Source: Blastococcus haudaquaticus
GTDB taxonomy: Bacteria; Actinomycetota; Actinomycetes; Mycobacteriales; Geodermatophilaceae
NCBI RefSeq assembly: GCF_900230285.1
Contig: NZ_OCNK01000001.1
Location: 868,001 to 932,000 of the forward strand
Direction of reading: 5' to 3'
Length of the DNA: 64,000 nucleotides
The notes under the pieces are model-generated. The model made no database searches, was not told the origin of the DNA, and saw nothing but the letters and a program-made list of their open reading frames with translations. Positions 10,665 to 18,328 of the stretch are shown here, in pieces; position 1 is the stretch's first letter, and each line of letters begins with the position of its first letter. The translations under genes were made by a program, and so were the position numbers.

Positions 10665-11815
10665 GAGCGCGGCAGCCGCAGGTCGTGCTGGGCGACGAAG
10701 CTCAGGATCATCTCCCGGCTGACCGGCGCGATCCGGCTGACCCGCGACATCGTCAGCAGGGCGGCCACGCCGTACTCCTGGGAGAGCCCGTTGCCGCCAT
10801 GGGTCTGGATCGCCTGGTCGACGGCGTGCACGGCGGCCTCGGCCGCGGCGTACTTCGCGCTGTTGGCGGCGGTGCCGGCGTCCTGGCCGGCGTCGATCAG
10901 CCAGGCGGCCTTCTGCGTCATGAGCCGGGCGCACTCGATCTCGATCCGGCAGGCGGCCAGCGGGTGGGCGAGGCCCTGGTGCGCACCGATCGGTGTGCCC
11001 CACACCTGCCGGGTGCGGGCGTAGTCGGTGGCCTTGGCCATGGCCAGGCGGGCGACCCCCAGCGAGTACGCGGCGGCCATCACCCGCTCGGGGTTCAGGC
11101 CGGCGAACAGTTGCGCGATGCCCTGGTCGGGGTGCCCGACCAGCGCGTCGGCGGGCAGCCGGACGTCGTCGAGGAAGACCTGGAACTGCCGTTCGGGGCT
11201 CACGATCTCCATGGGGATCGGGTGCGCGGCCAGCCCCGGGGCGTCGGTGGGGACGACGAAGAGCGCCGGCCGGAGGGTGCCGCGCGGGCCGTCGGCGAGC
11301 CGGCCGACGACGAGCAGCGCGTCGGCCTGGTCCACGCCGCTGATCCAGACCTTCTGGCCACTGAGCACCCACTCGTCGCCGTCCCGGCGGGCCGCCGTGG
11401 TGATCTCGTGCGAGTTCGACCCGGCGTCGGGCTCGGTGATGGCGAAGCCCATGGTGCTCGAGCCGTCGGCCAGGCCGGGCAGCCAGCGCTGCTTCTGCTC
11501 GTCGGTGCCGAAGCGCCCGATGACGGTGCCGCAGATGGCCGGCGAGACCACCATCATCAGCAGCGGGCAACCGGCGGCGCCGAGTTCCTCGAGGACGATC
11601 GAGAGCTCGACCATCCCGCCACCGCCACCGCCGTACTCCTCGGGCAGGTTGACGCCCAGGAAGCCGGCCTTGCCCGCCTCCGCCCACAGCGCGTCGGTAC
11701 GGCCGCCGGAGCGGGCCTGCTCGAGGAAGTAGGGCTGCCCGTACCGCGAACCGAGGTCGGCCACCGCCGCCCGCAGGGCGCGCAGTTCGTCGCCCTCGTC
11801 GAAGTGCAGGGTCAC
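10658..11815 (-). CDS. Acyl-CoA dehydrogenase
   Basis: A 385-residue flavoprotein of the acyl-CoA dehydrogenase fold that introduces an alpha-beta double bond into an acyl-CoA and passes electrons to ETF. Visible motifs are GFAITEPDAGSNSHEI and KVWISGVDQAD (FAD and substrate contacts), TRQVWGTPIGAHQGLAHPLA, and the C-terminal QTHGGNGLSQEYGVA, whose Glu is in the usual catalytic-base region. GTG at 11815 overlaps the stop of the upstream gene by four bases (GTGA), so translation is probably coupled. The substrate cannot be told from sequence. Confidence 0.92.
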   Translation of the reverse strand: MTLHFDEGDELRALRAAVADLGSRYGQPYFLEQARSGGRTDALWAEAGKAGFLGVNLPEEYGGGGGGMVELSIVLEELGAAGCPLLMMVVSPAICGTVIGRFGTDEQKQRWLPGLADGSSTMGFAITEPDAGSNSHEITTAARRDGDEWVLSGQKVWISGVDQADALLVVGRLADGPRGTLRPALFVVPTDAPGLAAHPIPMEIVSPERQFQVFLDDVRLPADALVGHPDQGIAQLFAGLNPERVMAAAYSLGVARLAMAKATDYARTRQVWGTPIGAHQGLAHPLAACRIEIECARLMTQKAAWLIDAGQDAGTAANSAKYAAAEAAVHAVDQAIQTHGGNGLSQEYGVAALLTMSRVSRIAPVSREMILSFVAQHDLRLPRSY

Positions 11816-12621
11816 GGGGTCTCCTCCTGAGCGGGCGGGCGGTCCGCACCGGGCGGACCGGCGAAGGCCTGGGCGAGGTCGAGCCACCGGTCGGCGTCCG
11901 GTCCGGTGACGGTGAGGTGGAGGTCGGCGCGGTGTCGTCGCCGGGTGACCCGCAGGCAGAAGTCGAGCGCGGGCCCGGTGACCCGTTGCGCCGCGTCCTC
12001 CGGCCCGAAGGTCCACACCGCACCATCGGGGGCGGTGAGTTCCACCCGGAACGGCTCGGCGGGAGCGGGCAGCCCGTGCTGGGCGAACGCGAAGTCCCGG
12101 GTGCGGACACCGAGGTGCGCCACCGCGCGCAGCCGCAGTGAGACCGACGGCGGCAGCCGCAGGGCGTCGGTGACGTCGAGGCCGTGCGCCCACGTCTCCA
12201 TCAACCGGGCCGTGGCCAGCGAGGCGGCCCCCATGGGCGGCCCGAACCACGGCACCGTCGCGCCGTCGGGCAGCGCCGCCAGCTCGCGGGCGAGTGCCGC
12301 CCGACCCGTGCGCCAGCGCGCCAGGAGGGGAGCCGGCTCCCCGGCGGCACCGGCAGCGGCGGCGGCGTCCACCGCACCGGCGAGGTCGGGCCCGGAGGCG
12401 GCCACCGCCGCGGTGAAGGCGGTCGGGTCGGTGACCGCGAGCAACGCCTGCTCGTCGGTCCAGGCGAGGTGGGCGATCTGCATGGCCACGGTCCAGCCGG
12501 CCGCGGGTGTGGGGGCGAGCCAGGCGATGTCCTCGAGCTGCGTGACGACCGTGTCGAGCTGCGCGCTCTCGGCCGCCAGGTCGTCGAGCAGCGCCGCGAG
12601 CAGGCGGGCGCGGTCGGACAT
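11812..12621 (-). CDS. TIGR03084-type metal-binding protein (DinB/maleylpyruvate isomerase fold)
   Basis: A 269-residue protein with an N-terminal DinB-like helical domain (LLDDLAAESAQLDTVV, then TPAAGWTVAMQIAHLAWTD with a metal-binding-type His) and a second His in LMETWAHGLDVTDAL, the TIGR03084 pattern. Enzymes of this superfamily use a metal with bacillithiol, mycothiol or a similar thiol; the reaction here is unknown. ATG at 12621. It is translationally coupled to the downstream acyl-CoA dehydrogenase and divergent from an F420-type oxidoreductase, which suggests joint action on one acyl-CoA or isoprenoid-like substrate. Confidence 0.82.
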   Translation of the reverse strand: MSDRARLLAALLDDLAAESAQLDTVVTQLEDIAWLAPTPAAGWTVAMQIAHLAWTDEQALLAVTDPTAFTAAVAASGPDLAGAVDAAAAAGAAGEPAPLLARWRTGRAALARELAALPDGATVPWFGPPMGAASLATARLMETWAHGLDVTDALRLPPSVSLRLRAVAHLGVRTRDFAFAQHGLPAPAEPFRVELTAPDGAVWTFGPEDAAQRVTGPALDFCLRVTRRRHRADLHLTVTGPDADRWLDLAQAFAGPPGADRPPAQEETP

Positions 12622-12727
12622 CCCACCTCCGTCCGGACCCCGCTCCGGTGCCGGATCCGGCGCCGACCGTACGGGCGGCCTGCTCCTCCTGGCCAGCGGG
12701 CCGCCGGGTCGGGCAGGCTCGGGCACC

Positions 12728-13744
12728 GTGCTCCTCGACGCCGCGCTGCTGACCTCCGGGATCGACGACGTCCCGGCCACCGCCCGCGACCTGGAGGCCC
12801 GCGGCTACGCAGGGGTGTGGGCGTCGGAGGTCGACCACGACCCGTTCCTGCCGCTGCTGTCGGCCGGGCAGGCGACCGAGCGGCTCCAGGTGGGCACCGC
12901 GATCGCGGTGGCCTTCGCCCGGTCGCCGATGACGCTCGCCACGACCGCCTACGACCTCCAGCGCTACACCCGCGGGCGGTTCGTGCTGGGGCTGGGCACC
13001 CAGATCAAGGCGCACGTGGAGCGCCGGTTCTCGATGCCGTGGAGCCCACCGGTGGCGCGCATGCGCGAGTACGTGGCGGCCCTGCGCGCCATCTGGACGG
13101 CCTGGCAGGACGGCACGCCGCTGCGGTTCCAGGGCGAGCACTACCGGCACACGCTGATGACGCCGATGTTCGCGCCGGACCCGCACCCGTGGGGGCCGCC
13201 GCCGGTGTACCTGGCCGCCGTGGGCCCGGCCATGACCCGCCTGGTGGGCGAGGTCGCGGACGGCCTCCTCGTGCACGGCTTCACCACCGAGCGCTACCTC
13301 CGGGAACGGACGATGCCGGCGCTCGCCGAGGGGCTGGCCGCCGCGGGGCGGACGCGGGACCAGGTCACGGTCACCCTGCCGGGGCTGGTCGTCTCCGGCC
13401 GCACCGGGGCCGAGGTCGCCGAGGCGGTGAGCGCCGTCAAGGCCACCATCGCGTTCTACGGCAGCACCCCCGCCTACCGCCCGGTCCTCGAGCTGCACGG
13501 CTGGGCGGGGCTGGCCGACGAGCTGCACGCCCTGTCGGTGAGCCGGCGCGAGGAGAAGTGGACGGCGATGCGCGACCTGGTGGACGACGAGGTGCTGGCC
13601 GCCTTCGCCGTCGTCGCGGATCCGGACGACGTCGCCGCGGAGGTGCGCCGTCGGTTCGACGGACTCGTCGACCGGTTCAGCGTCTACGCCTCCTACCCGG
13701 CGCCGCTCGCGCTGTGGGACCCGCTGGTGGCGTCCTTCCGCTGA
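12728..13744 (+). CDS. TIGR03617-type F420-dependent LLM oxidoreductase
   Basis: A 338-residue luciferase-like monooxygenase-superfamily enzyme, TIM-barrel fold, expected to use coenzyme F420. Typical features are GYAGVWASEVDHDPFLPL near the N-terminus, VGTAIAVAFARSPM, RFVLGLGTQ, and the insert SMPWSPPVARMREYVAALRA. GTG at 12728 with a weak upstream purine stretch. It shares a 106-base divergent promoter region with the TIGR03084/acyl-CoA dehydrogenase operon. Confidence 0.9.
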   Translation: MLLDAALLTSGIDDVPATARDLEARGYAGVWASEVDHDPFLPLLSAGQATERLQVGTAIAVAFARSPMTLATTAYDLQRYTRGRFVLGLGTQIKAHVERRFSMPWSPPVARMREYVAALRAIWTAWQDGTPLRFQGEHYRHTLMTPMFAPDPHPWGPPPVYLAAVGPAMTRLVGEVADGLLVHGFTTERYLRERTMPALAEGLAAAGRTRDQVTVTLPGLVVSGRTGAEVAEAVSAVKATIAFYGSTPAYRPVLELHGWAGLADELHALSVSRREEKWTAMRDLVDDEVLAAFAVVADPDDVAAEVRRRFDGLVDRFSVYASYPAPLALWDPLVASFR

Positions 13745-13843
13745 GTTCCCGCAGCGTCGGGTGACGCAGATCTCAGCCCCTCGGGGGTACATCACGTTCA
13801 CCTGCCGTTTCCCTCACCGCTGCGCGGGGGCACGCTGGAGCAC

Positions 13844-13981
13844 ATGGACGACACGCAGCGCGATGTACGGGTTTCCGACGACTCCACCGAGGTGCAGACC
13901 GAGGAGAGCCGCAGCCCCGAGCCGGCGGCCGTGACCGTCGCCCGCATGCTGGCCAACCCTCGCCGCATCCGCCGCAACTGA
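13844..13981 (+). CDS. Small hypothetical protein with basic C-terminus
   Basis: A 45-residue protein with an acidic N-terminal half (DDSTEVQTEES) and a basic C-terminus (MLANPRRIRRN). GGAG lies four bases before ATG. It sits between the F420 oxidoreductase and the TetR gene and ends two bases before an intergenic repeat pair. Function unknown; it could be a nucleic-acid-binding mini-protein, but the sequence does not show this. Confidence 0.5.
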   Translation: MDDTQRDVRVSDDSTEVQTEESRSPEPAAVTVARMLANPRRIRRN

Positions 13982-13982
13982 C

Positions 13983-14100
13983 GGCCCCGTCCCGAGGCTC
14001 GCACCGAGCTCGCGAGGTGGGAGGAGGACCGGGTCCTCTCGGTGTCCCCCACCACTCGCAGGCTCGTGGCGGGCCCTGCAGGAGGGCCGTTCCAGCAGCC
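13983..14100. repeat. Inverted pair of about 60-bp GC-rich intergenic repeats
   Basis: Two diverged copies of the dispersed element also seen at 17957 and 39588 lie head to head: an inverted copy at about 13983-14040 and a direct copy at about 14035-14100. Shared features are a GGACC..TCC edge, the GCTCGCA/GCTCG core and the CCCTGCAG-GGGCCGTTCC edge. The pair can fold as a large stem-loop. Confidence 0.75.
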
Positions 14101-14207
14101 CGCCGGTGACGGAGAGTCGCCACAATGGCCCCATGCCTCTCCGGTGTCCCGCATAACTCGCGCGCCTCTGGTCACCCAGAGCTACATCCGTCGGCGTGCC
14201 GCGAACT

Positions 14208-14243
14208 GATCCGTCACGTGAAGGTGCACGATCCGTGACGTGA
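14208..14243 (+). promoter_or_regulatory. Probable operator of the TetR gene
   Basis: Two near-identical 14-bp repeats, GATCCGTCACGTGA (14208-14221) and GATCCGTGACGTGA (14230-14243), start 22 bp apart, two helical turns. The second covers the GTG start codon of the TetR gene, which suits autorepression. Confidence 0.6.
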
Positions 14244-14884
14244 CCGCCGCCCCGCTCCTCGCCGCCGACGACACCTACGCCGCAGACCTGGGCGCCGGGT
14301 CGCCGGTCCGCCGCAGCCGCGCCGAGCGGCAGGCGATCGTCCTGGACACCGCGGAGCGGCTCTTCGCCGGCCGCAGCTCGCGCAGCGTCGGCATGGACGA
14401 GCTGGTCCGCGAGACGGGCCTGGGCAAGATGACGGTCTACCGGCTCTTCAAGAGCAAGGACGACCTCGTCGGGGCCTACCTCTCCCGCAAGGCCGCGACG
14501 GTGCTGGCCTTCATCGACGCCGAGCTGGTCCGGCTCGAGGGCGACCCCCGCGCGGCCCTGCTGTCGGTCGTCGACGCCGTCGAGCGGGACGTCACCCGCA
14601 CCGGCTTCCGCGGCTGCCCGTTCAACAACGTCAGCAGCGAGTACGACGATCCGCAGCACCCCGCCCGCAGCGCGGCGGCCGACTACAAGTTCGAGCTGTA
14701 CGGCCGGCTGGAGCGCCTGGCCGATCAGGTGGCCCCCGGCAAGGGCGAGGACCTCGCCGCCCAGCTGCACCTGATCATCGACGGCATGTACCTCTCCGGC
14801 GGCCTGCTCGGGCCCGACGGCCCCGCGTCGCACGGTCGCCGGCTCGCCGAGCGCCTGATCGTCATCGCGCAGGGCACCGTCTGA
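14240..14884 (+). CDS. TetR-family transcriptional regulator
   Basis: A 214-residue repressor. The N-terminal helix-turn-helix (about 30-75) reads AERLFAGRSSRSVGMDELVR and GLGKMTVYRLFKSKDDLV. The ligand domain contains TRTGFRGCPFNNVSSEY, typical of the TetR subgroup that often controls small oxidoreductases and transporters. GTG at 14240. Two 14-bp repeats overlap its start, suggesting autoregulation. Ligand unknown. Confidence 0.9.
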   Translation: MTAAPLLAADDTYAADLGAGSPVRRSRAERQAIVLDTAERLFAGRSSRSVGMDELVRETGLGKMTVYRLFKSKDDLVGAYLSRKAATVLAFIDAELVRLEGDPRAALLSVVDAVERDVTRTGFRGCPFNNVSSEYDDPQHPARSAAADYKFELYGRLERLADQVAPGKGEDLAAQLHLIIDGMYLSGGLLGPDGPASHGRRLAERLIVIAQGTV

Positions 14885-14901
14885 CCCAGGACGATGGACG
14901 G

Positions 14902-15327
14902 GTGACGACCGACCGCACCCGGCCCGATCTCGACGATCCGACCGTCGAGGGTCTGGGCAAGCTCTCCGAGGCGCTGGAGACGGTCGAGCAGGCCCGCGGG
15001 CTCCTGTACGGCTTCCACCAGCTGACCGGCAAGGCCGACCTGCTGCTCCAGGACGCCGTCGACCTGCTCCGCGAGGCCGGGCACGCCGCCCTGGCCGACG
15101 ACCTCGACAGGGACCTCGTCGGCCGCAACGTCATCGCCGACCGGTGGACGTTCCAGATCGTCGAGGACTACGACGCGCACTACTGGACGACGTTCCGCGA
15201 CCTCGACGCCCGGGCCCGCGACGAGCTGGCCGGCGGGGACCGGCACGTGCTCGAGGCGCGGATGAAGCAGCGCGAGCGGACCGCCGGCCATCCCCGCCAC
15301 GAGGCCGGTCCCGCGCTGGCCGACTGA
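14902..15327 (+). CDS. Conserved hypothetical protein
   Basis: A 141-residue, mainly helical, soluble protein, GTG start, 17 bases after the TetR gene and probably co-transcribed. Notable stretches are GKLSEALETVEQARGLLYGF, EAGHAALADDLDRDLVGRNV and RWTFQIVEDYD. Similar proteins are, as far as I recall, restricted to actinobacteria and have no assigned function. No cofactor motif is visible. Confidence 0.75.
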   Translation: MTTDRTRPDLDDPTVEGLGKLSEALETVEQARGLLYGFHQLTGKADLLLQDAVDLLREAGHAALADDLDRDLVGRNVIADRWTFQIVEDYDAHYWTTFRDLDARARDELAGGDRHVLEARMKQRERTAGHPRHEAGPALAD

Positions 15328-15375
15328 GGAAGGACCCCGCTGTTTCGGTCACCTCGCGGCGGGCACCTGCCGGAC

Positions 15376-15534
15376 ATGACGATGCCCGAGGAGAACGACC
15401 GCGACGTGCAGCCTCTCGGCAGCGAGGTCGCACCCCCCGGGGACGACGAGTCGCAGGGCGGCGAGCCGGGACCGGCCAGTGGCGTCGCGGGCCCGAGCTT
15501 CCCGCCCGCGGACACCGAGCCGGACGCCGACTGA
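15376..15534 (+). CDS. Small acidic, disordered protein
   Basis: A 52-residue protein, rich in Asp, Glu, Gly and Pro, without hydrophobic core (PPGDDESQGGEPGPASGV). No strong ribosome-binding site; a second in-frame ATG lies two codons downstream. The bases just upstream (about 15327-15375) carry a degenerate copy of the dispersed intergenic repeat. Coding status rests on codon bias and on similarity in style to 10506 and 18102. Confidence 0.45.
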   Translation: MTMPEENDRDVQPLGSEVAPPGDDESQGGEPGPASGVAGPSFPPADTEPDAD

Positions 15535-15603
15535 GACCGGATCGACGCAGGTCTGGCGCTCCCATGGACTGCGCTGCCCCGCGCTGAGCAGGACACTCGA
15601 CGC

Positions 15604-15978
15604 GTGAGCACTCCTGAACCGCGCCCCGCGAGCATCCCCGGCACCGACCCGACCCTCGGCTCCCCGGGCGGCGACCGCCCGAGTCCTCCGCCGATGAGCG
15701 CCACCGGCCCGGACGGTCCGGCACCGAGCACCAAGCCGAGCCGGCACACCGGCCGGACGATCGGGCGCACCGTGGCGATCGCGCTGCTGCTGTTCGTGAC
15801 CGTCGTCCTGGTGCTGTTCGTCGTCTTCAACACCCAGACCGTCGACATCAGCCTGGTCTTCACCGACGTGCGTGCGCCGCTGGTGGTCGCCCTGCTGATC
15901 GCCGCGGCCCTGGGCGGGGCGATCGTCGGGCTGCTCGACGCGGTCATGACCGTGCGAGGGCGACGCCGCAACCGCTGA
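15604..15978 (+). CDS. LapA-domain (DUF1049) membrane protein
   Basis: A 124-residue protein. A Pro-rich, disordered N-terminus of about 45 residues is followed by two membrane helices (VAIALLLFVTVVLVLFVVF and PLVVALLIAAALGGAIVGLL) around the signature FNTQTVDISLVF, as in LapA/YciS proteins linked to envelope lipid assembly. The C-terminus is basic (RGRRRNR), likely cytoplasmic. GTG start. Confidence 0.85.
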   Translation: MSTPEPRPASIPGTDPTLGSPGGDRPSPPPMSATGPDGPAPSTKPSRHTGRTIGRTVAIALLLFVTVVLVLFVVFNTQTVDISLVFTDVRAPLVVALLIAAALGGAIVGLLDAVMTVRGRRRNR

Positions 15979-16035
15979 CCCCGATGGGGGAGACCCGTGC
16001 CTCCCGCGTGTCGGAGGACCCGGGTCTTGCCGTTG

Positions 16036-16072
16036 CTACCGGTGAGTAATAACGTTTGTTACTGGCGAGTAG
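16036..16072 (+). promoter_or_regulatory. Double dyad upstream of fadE5
   Basis: CTACCGGTGAGTAA (16036-16049) and TTACTGGCGAGTAG (16059-16072) are two related dyads of the form TTACT-N4-AGTAA, 23 bp centre to centre. The inner halves also form AGTAATAACGTTTGTTACT (16045-16063). This looks like a paired site for a TetR-type fatty-acid regulator. Confidence 0.6.
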
Positions 16073-16111
16073 GTAATCGCCGGCCACCGCAGCAGCACGG
16101 GAGTCAGCTCG

Positions 16112-17956
16112 ATGACGCACTACACCGCCAACCTCCGGGACCTGGAGTTCAACCTCTTCGAGTTCCTGGACACCAAGGACCGGTTCGGCACCGGGCCGTT
16201 CGAGCAGATGGACGCGGACACCGCCCGCGGTGTGCTGGCCGAGGTCCGCAAGCTGGCCGAGGGCCCCGTCGCCGCGTCCTTCGTCGACGCCGACCGGAAC
16301 CCGCCGGTGTTCGACCCGGCCACCCACTCCGTGTCGCTGCCGGAGTCGTTCAAGAAGTCGGTGAAGGCCGTCGAGGACGGCGAGTGGTACCGCCTCGACC
16401 TGCCCGAGCACCTCGGTGGTTTCGGCGCCCCCCACGTGCTCACCTGGGCCGCCTTCGAGATGATCCTCGGCGCCAACCCTGCCGTGTTCATGTACGGCTC
16501 GGGTGCCGCGTTCGCCGCGATCCTGGACGAGCTGGGCACGCCGGACCAGAAGCGCCTGGCCGAGCTCATGCTCGAGCACAAGTGGGGCGCCACGATGGTC
16601 CTCACCGAGCCCGACGCGGGCTCCGACGTCGGCGCCGGCACCACCAAGGCCGTGCAGCAGGCCGACGGCACCTGGCACATCACCGGCGTGAAGCGGTTCA
16701 TCACCTCTGCCGAGCACGACCTCAGCGACAACATCATCCACCTGGTCCTGGCCCGTCCCGAAGGCGCGAAGGCCGGCACCAAGGGGCTGTCGCTGTTCGT
16801 CGTCCCCAAGTTCCACGTCGACCTCGCCACCGGCGAGCTGGGTGAGCGCAACGGCGCCTACGTGACCAACGTCGAGAAGAAGATGGGCCTCAAGGTCTCC
16901 ACCACCTGCGAGGTGACCTTCGGCGACGGCCCGGTGCCGGCCCAGGGCTGGCTCGTGGGCGAGGTGCACGACGGCATCGCGCAGATGTTCAAGGTCATCG
17001 AGCACGCCCGCATGTTCGTCGGCGCCAAGGCGATCGCGACGCTGTCGGCCGGCTACCAGGTGGCGCTGGACTACGCGAAGACGCGCGTCCAGGGTGCCGA
17101 CCTGACCGCGACGTCGAAGGACGCCCCGCGGGTGACCATCACCCACCACCCGGACGTCCGCCGCTCGTTGATGCTGCAGAAGTCCTATGCCGAGGGCATG
17201 CGCGCGCTGTACCTCTACGCGGCGAGCTTCCGCGACCAGATCACCGAGGCCGAGGCCGCGGGCGAGGAGGGCAGCGAGAAGGCGAAGCTGGCCGGGCGGG
17301 TCAACGACCTGCTGCTGCCGATCGTCAAGGGCTTCGGCTCCGAGCGGGCCACCCAGCTGCTCACCGCCGAATCGCTGCAGACGCTGGGCGGCTCCGGCTA
17401 CCTGCAGGACTACCCGATCGAGCAGTACATCCGCGACTCCAAGATCGACACCCTCTACGAGGGCACCACGGCCATCCAGGGACAGGACTTCTTCTTCCGG
17501 AAGATCGTCAAGGACGGCGGCGTCGCCCTGACCTGGCTGGCCGAGCAGATCCAGGCCACGGTCGACGGCGAGGTGGGCAACGGCCGGCTCAAGGAGGAGC
17601 GCGCACTGCTCGGTGCCGCGCTGTCCGACGTGCAGGGGATGCTGGCCGCGATGTTCGGTCACCTCACCGCGGCGCAGGAGGACATGACCTCGCTGTACAA
17701 GGTCGCGCAGAGCAGCAGCCGGCTGCTGCTCGCCGCCGGCGATCTGGTCACCGGCTGGTTGCTCGTCCGCCAGTCGGAGGTCGCGCTCGCCGCGCTCTCC
17801 GGCGCGGTCAGCGAGAAGGACCGGCACTTCTACGAGGGCAAGCTGGCCGCCACGCGGTTCTTCGCCACCCAGGTGCTGCCCCGCCTGTCGTCGGAGCGGG
17901 TCATCGTCGAGAACACCGACAACGCGCTGATGGAGGTCGACGAGGCCGCCTTCTGA
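16112..17956 (+). CDS. fadE5: FadE5-like long acyl-CoA dehydrogenase
   Basis: A 614-residue acyl-CoA dehydrogenase of the long FadE5/Rv0244c type, with an extra C-terminal helical domain beyond the usual 380-residue core. The N-terminus ([20 protein letters not shown]) matches that group. FAD and substrate motifs are [15 protein letters not shown] and [10 protein letters not shown]. The catalytic Glu is in [18 protein letters not shown]. Mycobacterial FadE5 oxidises medium to long acyl-CoA in beta-oxidation. ATG at 16112 with GGGAG upstream. It is monocistronic, preceded by a paired dyad and followed by an intergenic repeat. Confidence 0.93.
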   Translation: MTHYTANLRDLEFNLFEFLDTKDRFGTGPFEQMDADTARGVLAEVRKLAEGPVAASFVDADRNPPVFDPATHSVSLPESFKKSVKAVEDGEWYRLDLPEHLGGFGAPHVLTWAAFEMILGANPAVFMYGSGAAFAAILDELGTPDQKRLAELMLEHKWGATMVLTEPDAGSDVGAGTTKAVQQADGTWHITGVKRFITSAEHDLSDNIIHLVLARPEGAKAGTKGLSLFVVPKFHVDLATGELGERNGAYVTNVEKKMGLKVSTTCEVTFGDGPVPAQGWLVGEVHDGIAQMFKVIEHARMFVGAKAIATLSAGYQVALDYAKTRVQGADLTATSKDAPRVTITHHPDVRRSLMLQKSYAEGMRALYLYAASFRDQITEAEAAGEEGSEKAKLAGRVNDLLLPIVKGFGSERATQLLTAESLQTLGGSGYLQDYPIEQYIRDSKIDTLYEGTTAIQGQDFFFRKIVKDGGVALTWLAEQIQATVDGEVGNGRLKEERALLGAALSDVQGMLAAMFGHLTAAQEDMTSLYKVAQSSSRLLLAAGDLVTGWLLVRQSEVALAALSGAVSEKDRHFYEGKLAATRFFATQVLPRLSSERVIVENTDNALMEVDEAAF

Positions 17957-18022
17957 AGAAGGACCCCCTGCCCCCACCGCTCGCACGCTCGCGGCGGGAC
18001 CCTGCAGCGGGGCCGTTCCATC
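17957..18022. repeat. Copy of the dispersed GC-rich intergenic repeat
   Basis: This is the best-preserved copy: AAGGACCCCCTGCCCCCACC, then GCTCGCACGCTCGCGGCGGG, then ACCCTGCAGCGGGGCCGTTCC minus its last base. It starts directly at the fadE5 stop and can fold into a stem-loop, so it may also act as a terminator. Confidence 0.75.
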
Positions 18023-18101
18023 ACGCTTGGGCCGTCGTCCCTCCCGGGGGACGGCGGCCGTTCGCGTTCGGGCGGTCCGACGGCGGGGCATGAGGAGCCA
18101 C

Positions 18102-18266
18102 ATGAGCGAGTCAGACACCGGCTACCGCGAGTCCCCCGACACCACCGACGGACCGGTCGCCGAGGACCAGACCGGGGACGCGCCCCAGGGCGACGCCACC
18201 CTGACCACCGACGAGGAGGCCCAGGGCGACGACGGCGTCGTCCGCCCGGGCAACGCACCGGACTGA
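18102..18266 (+). CDS. Small acidic, disordered protein
   Basis: A 54-residue, strongly acidic protein (DGPVAEDQTGDAPQGDATLT, then DEEAQGDDGVV) with no hydrophobic segment. GAGGAG lies five bases before ATG at 18102, and a strong hairpin terminator follows the stop, so it looks like an independent gene. Similar in style to 10506 and 15376. Confidence 0.6.
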   Translation: MSESDTGYRESPDTTDGPVAEDQTGDAPQGDATLTTDEEAQGDDGVVRPGNAPD

Positions 18267-18271
18267 GGCGC

Positions 18272-18322
18272 GACCCCTCCAGTGCCCCGCCCTGCACGCT
18301 GGGGCGGGGCTCCGGAGGGGTC
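18272..18322. terminator. Bidirectional hairpin terminator
   Basis: GACCCCTCC (18272-18280) pairs with GGAGGGGTC (18314-18322), with an inner stem TGCCCCGCC/GGGGCGGGGC. A short T run follows on the plus strand. It lies between convergent genes. Confidence 0.8.
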
Positions 18323-18328
18323 TTTCCG

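Noticed and set aside
16036-16072. KstR (cholesterol regulon) site before fadE5
   Set aside because: The TNNAACNNGTTNNA spacing does not fit. The dyads are of the TTACT-N4-AGTAA form.
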